Source: Bostrychus sinensis (lineage: Eukaryota > Chordata > Actinopteri > Gobiiformes > Eleotridae). From it: 64,000 nucleotides of DNA. The translations under genes were made by a program, and so were the position numbers. The DNA lies in assembly GCA_020698575.1 (NCBI GenBank), contig CM036247.1:888436-952435 (forward strand), read 5' to 3'. Positions 54,858-64,000 of this stretch are shown here, one piece after another. Numbering within the stretch: the first letter of the stretch is position 1; every line of letters starts with the position of its first letter. Below the pieces are notes generated by a model, which was not told where the DNA came from, ran no database searches, and saw nothing but the letters and a program-made list of their open reading frames with translations.

Positions 54858-57014
54858 CTACTGAGGGAGGTGGGAGGAAGTTTTTGTCCTGGTCTTGGTG
54901 ATTTGGATTTGTCTCTGTGCCTGATCTGAGTTACAGCGTTTGTATTTGTGGGGCGACTGCAGTGAGTGGAGCCTGCTCCCATCGTTAAGTGAGGGAGGAA
55001 CGTTTTCAGAGATGATTGTAGAGTTTCAGTTTTAGAGCTGCTCAGCCTGAGCTGGAACAAAATATATTATTTTATAAGAGACTTTTTATTGGAGAGTTGT
55101 AAGTTTATGTCTCAGAGAACAATAAATAACTTTATTAATAACTATAGTTTAAAATTAAATTTGACAAATGTGCTATGGTTAAAAATTGAACAAAATCAAT
55201 AAAACCTACTCAGAGACAACTCTAGAAGGTTTAGTTTAGGTTAGACTTGGATGCAGAGGATAGCATTGGATGTATTCATATATTTTTTCATTAATACAGT
55301 TGAGCTAATTTCATGTCACCTCAGTTCTTTCTTATAAATGATGCAACTATCAAAAACACAAACACACACAAAAAGAATCTAAAGGAGATTAAAGTAAAAA
55401 TGGGCTGTTTTCCTACCTTTTTTGAAGCAACCAGACCTAGAGATAAAAACCAGCCCAGGCCTTTACCACAGACTGAGCTGCTCCTCTCATTTCATTACTG
55501 AAGACAACTCTCCAGTTTTTATTCTTAGCCTTAATGTTAGCACTGTTTAGCAACTTTTGCTGACTGTAAATGTCATTAAATCCTCTTCTGACGTCTTCTA
55601 ACTCTACTCAGCTCAGGCTTCACTCACGTTTTTGTCCCACAAACAAACTTATTTTAGTTCAGATTATTTGGCTTGAGATGGCCTAATATCGCAGTCAGTT
55701 GATGTTAAAAAGTTTTTGGTTTTTGTTGTTTTTTTATGTCGTTGTTGACAAGCGTCCCAAACTTCCACAGTCTGTACCTAACTTCTCTCAGTCAGAGAGA
55801 AACAGAGGAGTCATCTGCACGAGGGGAGGAGGGAGAGCAGCAACAGCAGCAGGAATGGATCAAACCATTTGCTGCACAGGGGTGGTCTTTCTTTTGTTAA
55901 AGTAAGACTATTTGATTTTTAATATATATGATCACGAAATTTGACATTATCTATTTCAAATACACAATAATAGCATTTAAACATTTTCTTTAAATTTTTC
56001 TTCTTATTTTTCTTGGTGCTGGAAGTATTTTTAGGTCTAAAAGAGAAGTCCCAGCAGCATGGACCACAGTTTGAATGTTTATTACCTGTTCTAGTCCCAA
56101 CAAACCTCTGCTCTGCTCCTCTTTTACACACTTCACAAACTTTTCTCTCACTTTCTGCTTCCTTTTCTTTTCTGTCCACAGTAAACATAAATCTAAAGCA
56201 CCAGGCCACTCCTCTTTTGTCATCGTTGTGTTAAGTTTCGTTTTTGTCCATTTTGCAGCGGTGGAGGAAGCAGTCTACTTTTTTTTTTTTTTTTTCAAAT
56301 AAGAGCACAGAAACATTCACGAAAGTAAAAGTATTTTCAAGTAAAACTATTAGCTATAAATAGCTGCTTACAATTCTACTTTTAAGTAGAAGTAAAAGTA
56401 CAATGCACAAATTCAAACTGAAACATGATGATAGTCTTAATTTTGGAAAGTAATAAGGAGAGTTATATGTATTCTTGCAATTTGTTTATCATTTTTAAAA
56501 CAATCTTTAAAATGTAGTGAAGTAAAAGTGCAAATACTAGCTCCTAACTAACTAACGTGTTTGTGTATGTCATAAGCAGTGAAGTTATGGTTGAAAAACA
56601 TTGTGTGAAACAGTTTTATTCTATAACATTAAATGAATCTTCAGTTTCTTTTCCATCCTTGTCTTTGTCATCACTGCATGGAGCTGTTCAGAAACTATGG
56701 ACAAAGGAGGAAAAAAGTATTTAACTAAATGAAAGAAATGTGTCTGTCCTTTATACAACAATACTTATTTGTAATAATAACTCAGCAGCTGACTTTGTTG
56801 GTGACTGTAGAGGCTCTGGTCAGTGAGGTGGTATAAGCACAGGTGAGTAAGCTGGAAAACAAAAATCCACAGATCATACTATAGATCCAAACAGCTGGTA
56901 GCCAGATGTGCTGTAACTCACTGTGTAATAAGCTGAGAATATTCAGAAGTAAAGGTTAACAAAAGAAATATTAACAACATATCCAGTCACCTGCGACCCC
57001 TAACGGGAATAAGC
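54858..57014. other. intergenic or intronic DNA before segmental copy 3
   Basis: Mostly unique DNA. From 56257 a GCAGCGGTGGAGGAAGCAG start and AAGTAAAAGTA motifs indicate a dispersed fish element up to about 56420, and 56989-57015 has a CGACCCCTAACGGGAATAAG repeat end. Minus-strand frames at 54791-55060 and 55919-56209 were checked for NAGPA exon 1 and do not fit. Confidence 0.5.
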
Positions 57015-57108
57015 GGGTCCCAGGTCTCAGGTCCTGGTCCTGGGTCTCAGGTCCTGGTCCTGGGTCCTGGGTCTCAGGTCCTGGGTCTCAGGTCCTGGGT
57101 CTCAGGTG
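57015..57108 (+). repeat. 14-bp minisatellite, copy 3
   Basis: Only about seven irregular units of GGTCCTGGGTCTCA, the shortest of the three. Confidence 0.88.
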
Positions 57109-57133
57109 GTGCAGACCAGTTGTATGCAGTGTG

Positions 57134-57147
57134 GCGCCCTCTGGTGG
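57134..57147 (-). promoter_or_regulatory. CTCF-like motif in segmental copy 3
   Basis: Same perfect core as copies 1 and 2 (minus strand CCACCAGAGGGCGC). Confidence 0.55.
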
Positions 57148-57609
57148 ACTATATTAAAAGTGCAGTTTCCCATCAGCTCCTGTTTGTTTTGGAGCTGTTC
57201 TCTTTTGTTGTGTTTTGTGTTTGTTTTGCTTTGGAAAATGAAAAAAGCAATAAAAACAATGACGTCATGAACATGTATTTTGTGGCCCACGCAGATTTTC
57301 TCATCAGTGTTCATTTTACCCAACAAGAGCTGACACATGAGTATTTTATAAAACTCCAGGAGGCTAAAGCTCTGTTCAGGATCAGACCCAGGGAGCTCCA
57401 GTAATTTGTAAAAATCGCCGATGTCGTCTGTGATTTTTATCTGTGCGACTCTGCCGTGTCTGTGATTCAGGTCGTTTCCTAAAGATCATAAAAATAATCC
57501 AAAATGTTGCTGCTCTCATCCATTTTAAATTAGCAATAGCTCTTTTTGTGTTCGGTCCACACTTTAACATTTTAATTTCCACCTCCACTAAAAGCCACCA
57601 TCCTCCATT

Positions 57610-57966
57610 ACTCTCTGAAATCAGCTGGTTTTGGGGAGAGTTTTATAAAATGGATTAAAATGATCTATAACGCCTCTAAATCATAGATTCTAACAAACAG
57701 ATGATGTGTTTCTTACATTAACTAACCCAGAAACAAGAATTCCAAATCTCTTAAACTATGTGGACTTAATTGGGAAAATATCTGGCTACAAAATAAATCG
57801 GTCCAACAGCGAGCTTATGTTTGTCGCAGAAAACAGAACAATTTGGGATTGCCCTATAAAGATCGTTGATAAGTATTTCTCACATCTTGGGATAAAAATA
57901 TCTAAAGATCCTGAATTACTGTTCAAATTAAACTTTCTAGAGGGATTGGAAAAACTAAAACGATGA
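57610..57966 (+). mobile_element. L1-like remnant, copy 3 (uninterrupted)
   Basis: The fragment split by a LINE in copy 1 is continuous here. It reads IPNLLNYVDLIGKISGYKIN and DKYFSHLGIKISKDP, from the L1/Tx1 ORF2 region after the catalytic site, following an internal deletion. Confidence 0.72.
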
Positions 57967-59151
57967 TCGTCAGAGTGAACTCGCCTGGGAATTCCAGCCT
58001 CAATTCGATTTCCAGAGCAAACCTGAGTAAACTGACAGCGGAGTGAGCCAATCAGAAAATGGCAGACGTGACGTTAACAAAGCGACAAGAAAGTGAGCAA
58101 CATGAAAACAACTTAAAAAAGGCTTCTAGTGCTGTAAGCTGCTGTGGTTTTCATGACTCGATCTGGTTTTGGTCGTTTAAAACAGAATTTACCTCTGAAG
58201 GAAACAAACTCTGGGCTCCTCGGTCGCCATCTTGACTGAAGAACACGTGACTTAAATAAACGAATCAAAACGCACAGTAGTACTTATACTTAAATATGTA
58301 AATGATCTGAGTAAAAATAGCGTGCTCAGTTTGTAGCAGTGCAGTAGCTGTCGTATTCCTTTCTGTAACACAAAGACATGGTTTGTCAGTAAACGGCGAC
58401 ACAAACAAACTGAGTCCTGTTCCTTATGTTCCCAGTAAACTGAGAGCTACAGAGGGAGAGCGCAGCTTTGTCCACTCTCAGTCGTTATAAAACTTTATCC
58501 TCAGTAGTTTTCTGCAGGAGCATAAACTGGGCACAGGGTGAAGCAGTGTGACGTCTCGGTCATAAACACTGACACAGAGCTCTTTTCTGATGCTCAGATG
58601 GAAAACTGACAGAAATATTCACCTCTGACAGATCCACCAAGGATTCTGAGCCAGGGCTTTTATTTTACACTTAATACTTTGTGTTCTGCTGTTTGTGGGA
58701 AATGTTTTGTGGAAAATACAATGAACCTTCTCACGGCTCCAGCCCAGTAGGTGGCGACATAAAGAATATTAATGTGGAGAGTGATGACAGACAGGGCTGG
58801 ATTACTTTTGTGTCGCTGCAATGAGGAAATCATTTTGTGGCTGTGTTTTTATCGACCTCAAACAATAAAACAGGCACGAGCTCAGGAGCAGCACTGTCTG
58901 AACAACACAGAAAGCTGCAGCCTCTACTTTGGAAATATATTAAAAAACTTTGTTGTCCCCCTCCTCAGTAAAATAATGTTGCTCTGACAAAACCAAAGCC
59001 AACAGTGGCACATATTGTAGAGGAGTGAACTTCCTCCTCAGCTCTACACAGAGCAGGGGGCGGAGCCTGGCCCCTCCCTCTGCTCTCTCCACTCTTAGGT
59101 TTCTGTTCTGTCAAAGTCAAACTCTCACAGTCACTGCTCTCAGACGGAGAA

Positions 59152-60783
59152 ATGGCGCAGATCACAATGGAGCGAGAAGCTCTGAGTTGTTCCATCTGTT
59201 TGGATCTACTGAAGGATCCGGTCACTGTTCCCTGTGGACACAGCTACTGCAGCAGCTGTGTCCAAAGCCACTGGGACAAAGAGGACACAGAGAAGCAGCT
59301 CTACAGCTGCCCTCAGTGCAGGAAGAGCTTCAGCCCCAGGCCTGTCCTGGGCAAAAACACCATGTTAGCAGGTTTAGTGGAGCAGCTGAAGAGGACAGGG
59401 CTCACAGCGCCCCCTGCTGACCACTGCTACGCCGGACCTGGAGATGTGAGCTGTGATGTGTGCACTGGGAGGAAGCTGAAGGCTGTCAGGTCCTGTCTGC
59501 AGTGTGTGGTCTCTTACTGTGAGACCCACCTCCAACATCATTATGATGCTGCAGTGTTACAGAAACACCAGCTGGTGGCGCCCTCCCACAAACTCCAGGA
59601 AAACATCTGCTCTCAACACAACAAGCTGAAGGAAATATTCTGCCGCAGCGACCAGCAGCTGATCTGCTACCTCTGCTCTGTGGACCAACACAAGGGCCAC
59701 GACACAGTGTCCTCTGCAGCAGAGAGGGCCCAGAGGCAGGCAGAGCTGCAGGCCAGGAGGGACCAGCTCCTCCAGACCGTCCAGGACAAAGAGACAGACC
59801 TGGAGAGGCTCCGACAGGAGGCCCAGGACATCAGCCGCTCTGCCCAGACAGCAGTGCAGCGCAGCGGGGACGGCTTCACCCAGATCATCCTTCTCCTGGA
59901 GAAAAGACGCTCTGAAGTGGAGCAGGAGATCCGGTCCCTACAGGAGACCCGACTGAGTCTGGTCCAAGAGCTTCAGGACCAACTGCAGAGGGACGTCACT
60001 GAGCTGAGGAGGACCATCTCTGAGCTGGACGCGCTGTCCCTCACACCGGACCACAACCAGTTTCTACAGCTCTATCCTTCACTGTCCACAGCCACACAGA
60101 GGCCAGACTCAGCCAGGATCCAGACCGGACCAAGGTGGGACTTTGAGGAAGTGACCAGAGCTGTGTCCGCGCTCAGAGAGAAACTACAGCTCACTCTGAG
60201 TGAGTTTATACTGCCAGGACCTGAGCCCACCTCCAGAGAGGACTTCTTAAAATATTCACGAGAAATCACACTGGATCCAAACACAGTAAGCACAGATCTG
60301 TCTCTGTCTGATGGAAACAGAAGAGCAACACTTGTGACAGAAACACAGAGTTATCCTGATCATCCAGACAGATTCAGAGTGAGGCAGGTCCTGAGCAGAG
60401 AGAGTCTGACGGGCCGCTGTTACTGGGAGGTGGAGTGGAGCGGGGGAGTTTTTATAGCAGCTGCTTACAAAGATACTGAGAGAGACTGTTTATTTGGAAA
60501 CAATGATAAATCCTGGGCCTTACTCTGTGACAACAGAGGTTATTTATTTAGGTTTAACAAAGTCCAGTCCGAGGTCTCAGGTCCGGTCTCGTCCAGAATC
60601 GGGGTTTACCTGGACCACAGCGCAGGGGCTCTGTCCTTTTACAGCGTTAAGGATCAAACCATGAGCCTCCTCCACAGAGTCCAGACCTCCTTCACTCAGC
60701 CTCTACACACTGGAGTCTGTTTTGGGTCTTGGTTTGTGTTTTGGAATTATGAATCCACAGCACATTTCCCTAAACTGAAGTAA
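59152..60783 (+). CDS. TRIM-family E3 ubiquitin ligase (RING, B-box, coiled coil, PRY-SPRY), intact
   Basis: Single-exon frame of 543 codons. RING finger C3HC4 with Cys13, Cys16, Cys28, His30, Cys33, Cys36, Cys53 and Cys56. A first B-box starts CDVCTGRKLKAVRSCLQC (about 101-130) and a second B-box spans about 152-183 (ICSQHNKLKEIFC, then CYLCSVDQHKGH). A coiled coil (about 185-290) is rich in Glu, Arg, Gln and Leu. PRY-SPRY (about 365-543) includes LDPNTVSTDLSLSDGNRRAT, CYWEVEW and a C-terminal FVFWNYES. This is the TRIM16/TRIM25/finTRIM-like group expanded in fish, with roles in ubiquitin signalling and often antiviral defence. SPRY usually recognises the target. The start was chosen because the RING begins 13 residues in and the upstream frame is closed. 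The exact orthologue is not assignable. Copy 1 is at 31751. Confidence 0.92.
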   Translation: MAQITMEREALSCSICLDLLKDPVTVPCGHSYCSSCVQSHWDKEDTEKQLYSCPQCRKSFSPRPVLGKNTMLAGLVEQLKRTGLTAPPADHCYAGPGDVSCDVCTGRKLKAVRSCLQCVVSYCETHLQHHYDAAVLQKHQLVAPSHKLQENICSQHNKLKEIFCRSDQQLICYLCSVDQHKGHDTVSSAAERAQRQAELQARRDQLLQTVQDKETDLERLRQEAQDISRSAQTAVQRSGDGFTQIILLLEKRRSEVEQEIRSLQETRLSLVQELQDQLQRDVTELRRTISELDALSLTPDHNQFLQLYPSLSTATQRPDSARIQTGPRWDFEEVTRAVSALREKLQLTLSEFILPGPEPTSREDFLKYSREITLDPNTVSTDLSLSDGNRRATLVTETQSYPDHPDRFRVRQVLSRESLTGRCYWEVEWSGGVFIAAAYKDTERDCLFGNNDKSWALLCDNRGYLFRFNKVQSEVSGPVSSRIGVYLDHSAGALSFYSVKDQTMSLLHRVQTSFTQPLHTGVCFGSWFVFWNYESTAHFPKLK

Positions 60784-61887
60784 GCTCTAAGTCCTGGACA
60801 GTAACAGTCTGAGGTCCAGCTGCATGAAGCCATTTTTGACCCTGATGTGTTCATCTTTAGTTTAAACGTGTGAGTTTTTGATTTTGGATCCAATGCTGTG
60901 GTTTGTGAGCCTCACAGCTCCCTGCTCCGGACCTGGCTTTACTCTGGTTTAGACCTGGTTTAGACCTGGTTTAGACCTGGTTTAGACCTGGTTTAGACCT
61001 GGTTTAGTCCTGGTTTAGACCTGGTTTAGTCCTGGTTTAGTCCTGGTTTAGTCCTGGTTTAGTCCTGGTTTAGACCTGGTTTAGACCTGGTTTAGACCTG
61101 GTTTAGACCTGGTTTAGACCTGGTTTAGTCCTGGTTTAGACCTGGTTTAGACCTGGTTTAGACCTGGTTTAGACCTGGTTTAGTCCTGGTTTAGACCTGG
61201 TTTAGACCTGGTTTAGTCCTGGTTTAGACCTGGTTCAGACCTGGTTTAGACCTGGTTTAGACCTGGTTCAGACCTGGTTTAGACCTGGTTTAGACCTGGT
61301 TTAGACCTGGTTTAGTCCTGGTTTAGACCTGGTTTAGACCTGGTTTAGACCTGGTTTAGACCTGGTTTAGACCTGGTTTAGTCCTGGTTTAGACCTGGTT
61401 TAGTCCTGGTTTAGACCTGGTTTAGACCTGGTTTAGTCCTGGTTTAGTCCTGGTTTAGTCCTGGTTTAGTCCTGGTTTAGACCTGGTTTAGTCCTGGTTT
61501 AGACCTGGTTTAGACCTGGTTTAGTCCTGGTTTAGTCCTGGTTTAGTCCTGGTTTAGACCTGGTTTAGACCTGGTTTAGTCCTGGTACAGTGTGGTCTTA
61601 TTATTAATCTGGGACAGGTTTATGTTTGGATATGTTTTTGAGTTTTGGTTGTTTTTAATGTTAGCCACTGTCTTTATATTTTTCTGCATATTCTCTGTGC
61701 TGTACTTAAACTTATCCTCACCTGTGTCTCTGTAACAGTCTGACTCACCTGTGACAGTCTGGCAGGGGTCAAAGGTCACAGAGGTCAGAGTTTTAAAAGT
61801 GTCTGTGAGTGTTTTGTCTGGGACTGCTGCAGAGACTGTTGTTCACTCAATAAAAGTTGGTGGATTGGATTTTTACTGATTTTTACT
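60784..61887 (+). promoter_or_regulatory. TRIM copy 3 3' flank with candidate poly(A) signal
   Basis: After the 11-bp array the flank continues to an AATAAA at 61849-61854 (CTCAATAAAAGTTGG), a plausible transcript end about 1.07 kb past the stop. If so, the array is in the 3' UTR. It also carries GGGTCAAAGGTCA (61766-61778), a DR1-type nuclear-receptor motif, and another AGGTCA at 61782. Confidence 0.4.
60946..61585 (+). repeat. 11-bp minisatellite behind TRIM copy 3
   Basis: About 58 units of CTGGTTTAGAC/CTGGTTTAGTC; homologous to the 105-unit array of copy 1. Confidence 0.96.
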
Positions 61888-61996
61888 AACGAGCGATTTA
61901 GCTGTAATCTGGTGAGGAACATCTCTGTTTTTATGAGCTTAATGTCTCTGTACATTGTCCCTTCAAATAAAGGCTAAACTAAACTAAACTAAAAGG
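61888..61996 (+). mobile_element. LINE 3' end (5'-truncated)
   Basis: The last about 105 bp of the LINE found at 38852-41270, with AAATAAAGG and the (CTAAA)n tail, nearly identical in sequence. The rest of the LINE is absent here. Confidence 0.8.
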
Positions 61997-62048
61997 CCAA
62001 TATGCTGATATTCCTGCAAAAAAACTGTGTGTGAGATGATCATTGTGA

Positions 62049-62176
62049 ACACAGTAAGCACAGATCTGTCTCTGTCTGATGGAAACAGAAGAGCAACACT
62101 TGTGAGAGAAACACAGAGTTATCCTGATCATCCAGACAGATTCAGAGTGAGGCAGGTCCTGAGCAGAGAGAGTCTG
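62049..62176 (+). pseudogene. orphan TRIM PRY-domain fragment (copy 3)
   Basis: 128-bp copy of the PRY coding region, about 1.3 kb past the intact TRIM gene, in the same orientation. It shares the change to GTGAGAGAAACAC (Thr to Arg) with the fragment at 41326. Then TAA. Confidence 0.85.
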
Positions 62177-62660
62177 TAATTAGTCTGTAGATCATGTATA
62201 TTCTTCTGTGTGGAGAGGGAAAAAAAGGACTGAGGCCAATGAAACTTTGATGAAACACACAAACCTGTAACCAGAGCTTAATCTGAGAGTGAACAAGAGG
62301 CGATTATGTTCCCCTCCTCCCAAACTGGGACCACGACCAATGGAGCTCAACAGAGCCCGCCCCGCTCTGGTGCTGGAAGTGAACTTCTCATTCATTTTTC
62401 CCATTGACTTTAGAAATAAACACATATATTATGAGTATAAGGCTTGACTGAAGCCAATCAGCTCTGGTGTACCTCAGGACCATAACACTGTTCATTTCTA
62501 TCAAAAAGACTTAAAAAAAAAAAAAAGTGAAATACGTTCTTAGCCTTTTTACAAATTTCAGATATTTCATTTATTGAAATGAACTGCGCTATGGTCATGA
62601 GTTACCCCACAGCTGATTAGCCTACGTTTAGCTTAATTAAATATACTCATGTACTCATTT

Positions 62661-64000
62661 TTCAGATCGTCTATGGGAAAAATGAATGGGAAATTTACGT
62701 CCAGCAGCAGAGGGGGCAGGCACTGTTGAGCTCCATTTGCCAGGATCCCTCACCTGACTTTGGATCAGCGTAAAATAGACTTCACCTTATATAGATCACC
62801 AAAAATAAAACAAAAAACCTAGGTGACATAAAAATCTGTTACAAAAATATTTATTTCACAGCTTCATTGCACATTCCCTTCAACCTTCCCTTAAACTTCA
62901 TACCTGTGTAAAATACAAGGCCACTCTGTTGGCTCACGGTACACTCCAGGGATCGAAAGCACCTCCCTAAAAATATGAGCGAAAAATAAGAAAAATGTTT
63001 AACCAACGTTACCACTTAAAACGTTCTTGCTTTGAAAATATTCATTAAAAGTGTTAAATACATTCAGCAAAATTATTACAGCGCTATGTAACAAAGATTT
63101 ATATTGTCTAATAGGTTATATAATTAGTATTTATCATTTATATCAGAAATATCAGATTATATCCCTGTTCTTCCCTCCAGTGTGAGGAGAGGTTTGGCCG
63201 CTCTCCGTGCGTCAGGGCCATGCGTGGCGCTGCGTCATCACGCTGCAAGTCACGTAAGCAAATGTTTCATTTATATAACCTTAATGATAAACCCTTTTCT
63301 TACTCAAAACATTTTATCTGAAATCTGATAGTCGTCTAGTTGCTCCAGATGAATAGACACTCTGTTCCCTTGGTGGAAAACATATACAAGTATTAAGCCT
63401 TTAGGTGTAACCAGGTGAAAAAGGTTACCTGTGAAAATGTCCACTGTAAATCCTGTTTTTATTTCACTGTGTCGTCTGTGTTATCTGCTTTCACCACAAG
63501 GTGGTGCCGTTTCATTTACACGTGAGGAGCGTTTACCAGAAATGGCAGAACCTCTATATTTGTGTAACATCACGCACTTTATGCTTGGAGAGTTCTAAAA
63601 TAAATTAATATGAGGAAAAAAAGAGTAGATTTAAAGAAGTCCATTTATTTGAAGCATTATGTCTTCTTTAACATGGCTTCATAGGCAGCTTCACTTTTCT
63701 TTTTATATCTTTAGTCTGCTCCCACAGTAAACCAGTCACATGAAGATTTGGTTAGTTTGTACACCGGATGCCCTTCCTGTTGCAACCAGCCACGTACAGA
63801 GACTGAAGAAAGTAATGTGTGTGAAGCCATAGGCAGCTTTACAAATTAATTAAAATGATCTAGCTCTACCATAATGTAAAGATGTATTTAACGTGGTACA
63901 TTTATACTGTGACTGTGAATACTGCATCACTTTAGGACAAATTTAACAAACATTAAAGGTCCCCTATGAGCTTTTAACCATGTTATAATGTTGTTTACAC
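62661..64000. other. unique DNA at right edge
   Basis: No gene recognised. A short ACACCGGATGCCCTTCCTGT block (63760-63780) is a common fragment of RTE-type LINE 3' regions. A GC-richer patch near 63180-63260 ends in a donor-like CACGTAAG but has no convincing reading frame. Confidence 0.5.

Larger units (their letters stand above)
57010..62660 (+). repeat. segmental duplication, copy 3 (with intact TRIM gene)
   Basis: Same order as copy 1 but without the minus-strand LINE (empty site ACATTAACTAACC at about 57716) and with shorter arrays. Beyond its 11-bp array it carries extra sequence (61586-61887), a LINE 3' end and the orphan PRY fragment, the last two shared with copy 2. Confidence 0.93.

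Noticed and set aside
54791..55060. Candidate NAGPA exon 1 on the minus strand
   Set aside because: The frame has no signal peptide or propeptide pattern and no motif leading into the exon 2 start; most of it overlaps or adjoins a hAT-like element.
55919..56209. Second candidate NAGPA exon 1 (minus strand)
   Set aside because: Low-complexity, Lys/Glu-rich frame without family motifs or a matching donor.

Overview
The window is nuclear DNA of a vertebrate, almost certainly a teleost fish. Two spliced host genes read as fish CD83 and NAGPA, there is a duplicated intronless RING/B-box/SPRY TRIM gene of the kind expanded in fish, and the mobile elements (Tc1, hAT, Harbinger and piggyBac MITEs, RTE-like and L1-like LINEs, a tRNA-type SINE) are typical of fish. 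No prokaryotic features, CRISPR array or tRNA gene were seen. The species cannot be named from the sequence.

Layout. 1-11.4 kb: two large minisatellites (18-bp unit, then 10-bp unit) around about 1.1 kb of unique DNA. 12.8-25.4 kb: a CD83-like gene on the + strand, five exons with a CCAAT/ZNF143-like promoter. Intron 3 holds a Tc1 remnant and 11-bp and 17-bp arrays. Intron 4 is almost wholly a 4.4-kb array of an 11-bp unit. Exon 2 carries an apparent one-base frameshift. 27.3-34.8 kb, 37.9-41.9 kb and 57.0-62.7 kb: three copies of one segmental duplication. Copy 1 carries a TRIM gene frameshifted in a G run, plus a LINE insertion with a clean empty site in the other two copies. Copy 2 has lost the TRIM gene. 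Copy 3 carries an intact 543-codon TRIM gene. 43.9-52.5 kb: three consecutive minus-strand exons of NAGPA, the lysosomal-enzyme mannose-6-phosphate uncovering enzyme; its first exon and its later exons are not recognisable in the window. NAGPA introns and flanks are packed with nested DNA transposons, several with diagnostic target-site duplications.

About a third of the window (roughly 20 kb) is minisatellite. Several arrays show higher-order repeats, a sign of unequal exchange. Four unrelated arrays share a GGTCTC core. The same 11-bp unit occurs in a CD83 intron and behind both TRIM genes.

The most striking signal is in the 4.8-kb 10-bp array. Each junction of its two main unit types spells, on the minus strand, a perfect match to the 14-base core CTCF motif. 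The array therefore holds on the order of 150 co-oriented CTCF-like sites next to an immune gene; further isolated CTCF-like sites lie elsewhere in the window. Whether CTCF binds here is inference. CD83 (dendritic-cell and B-cell surface protein) and the TRIM E3 ligases are immune genes; NAGPA is a Golgi housekeeping enzyme. Nothing indicates that they act in one pathway.
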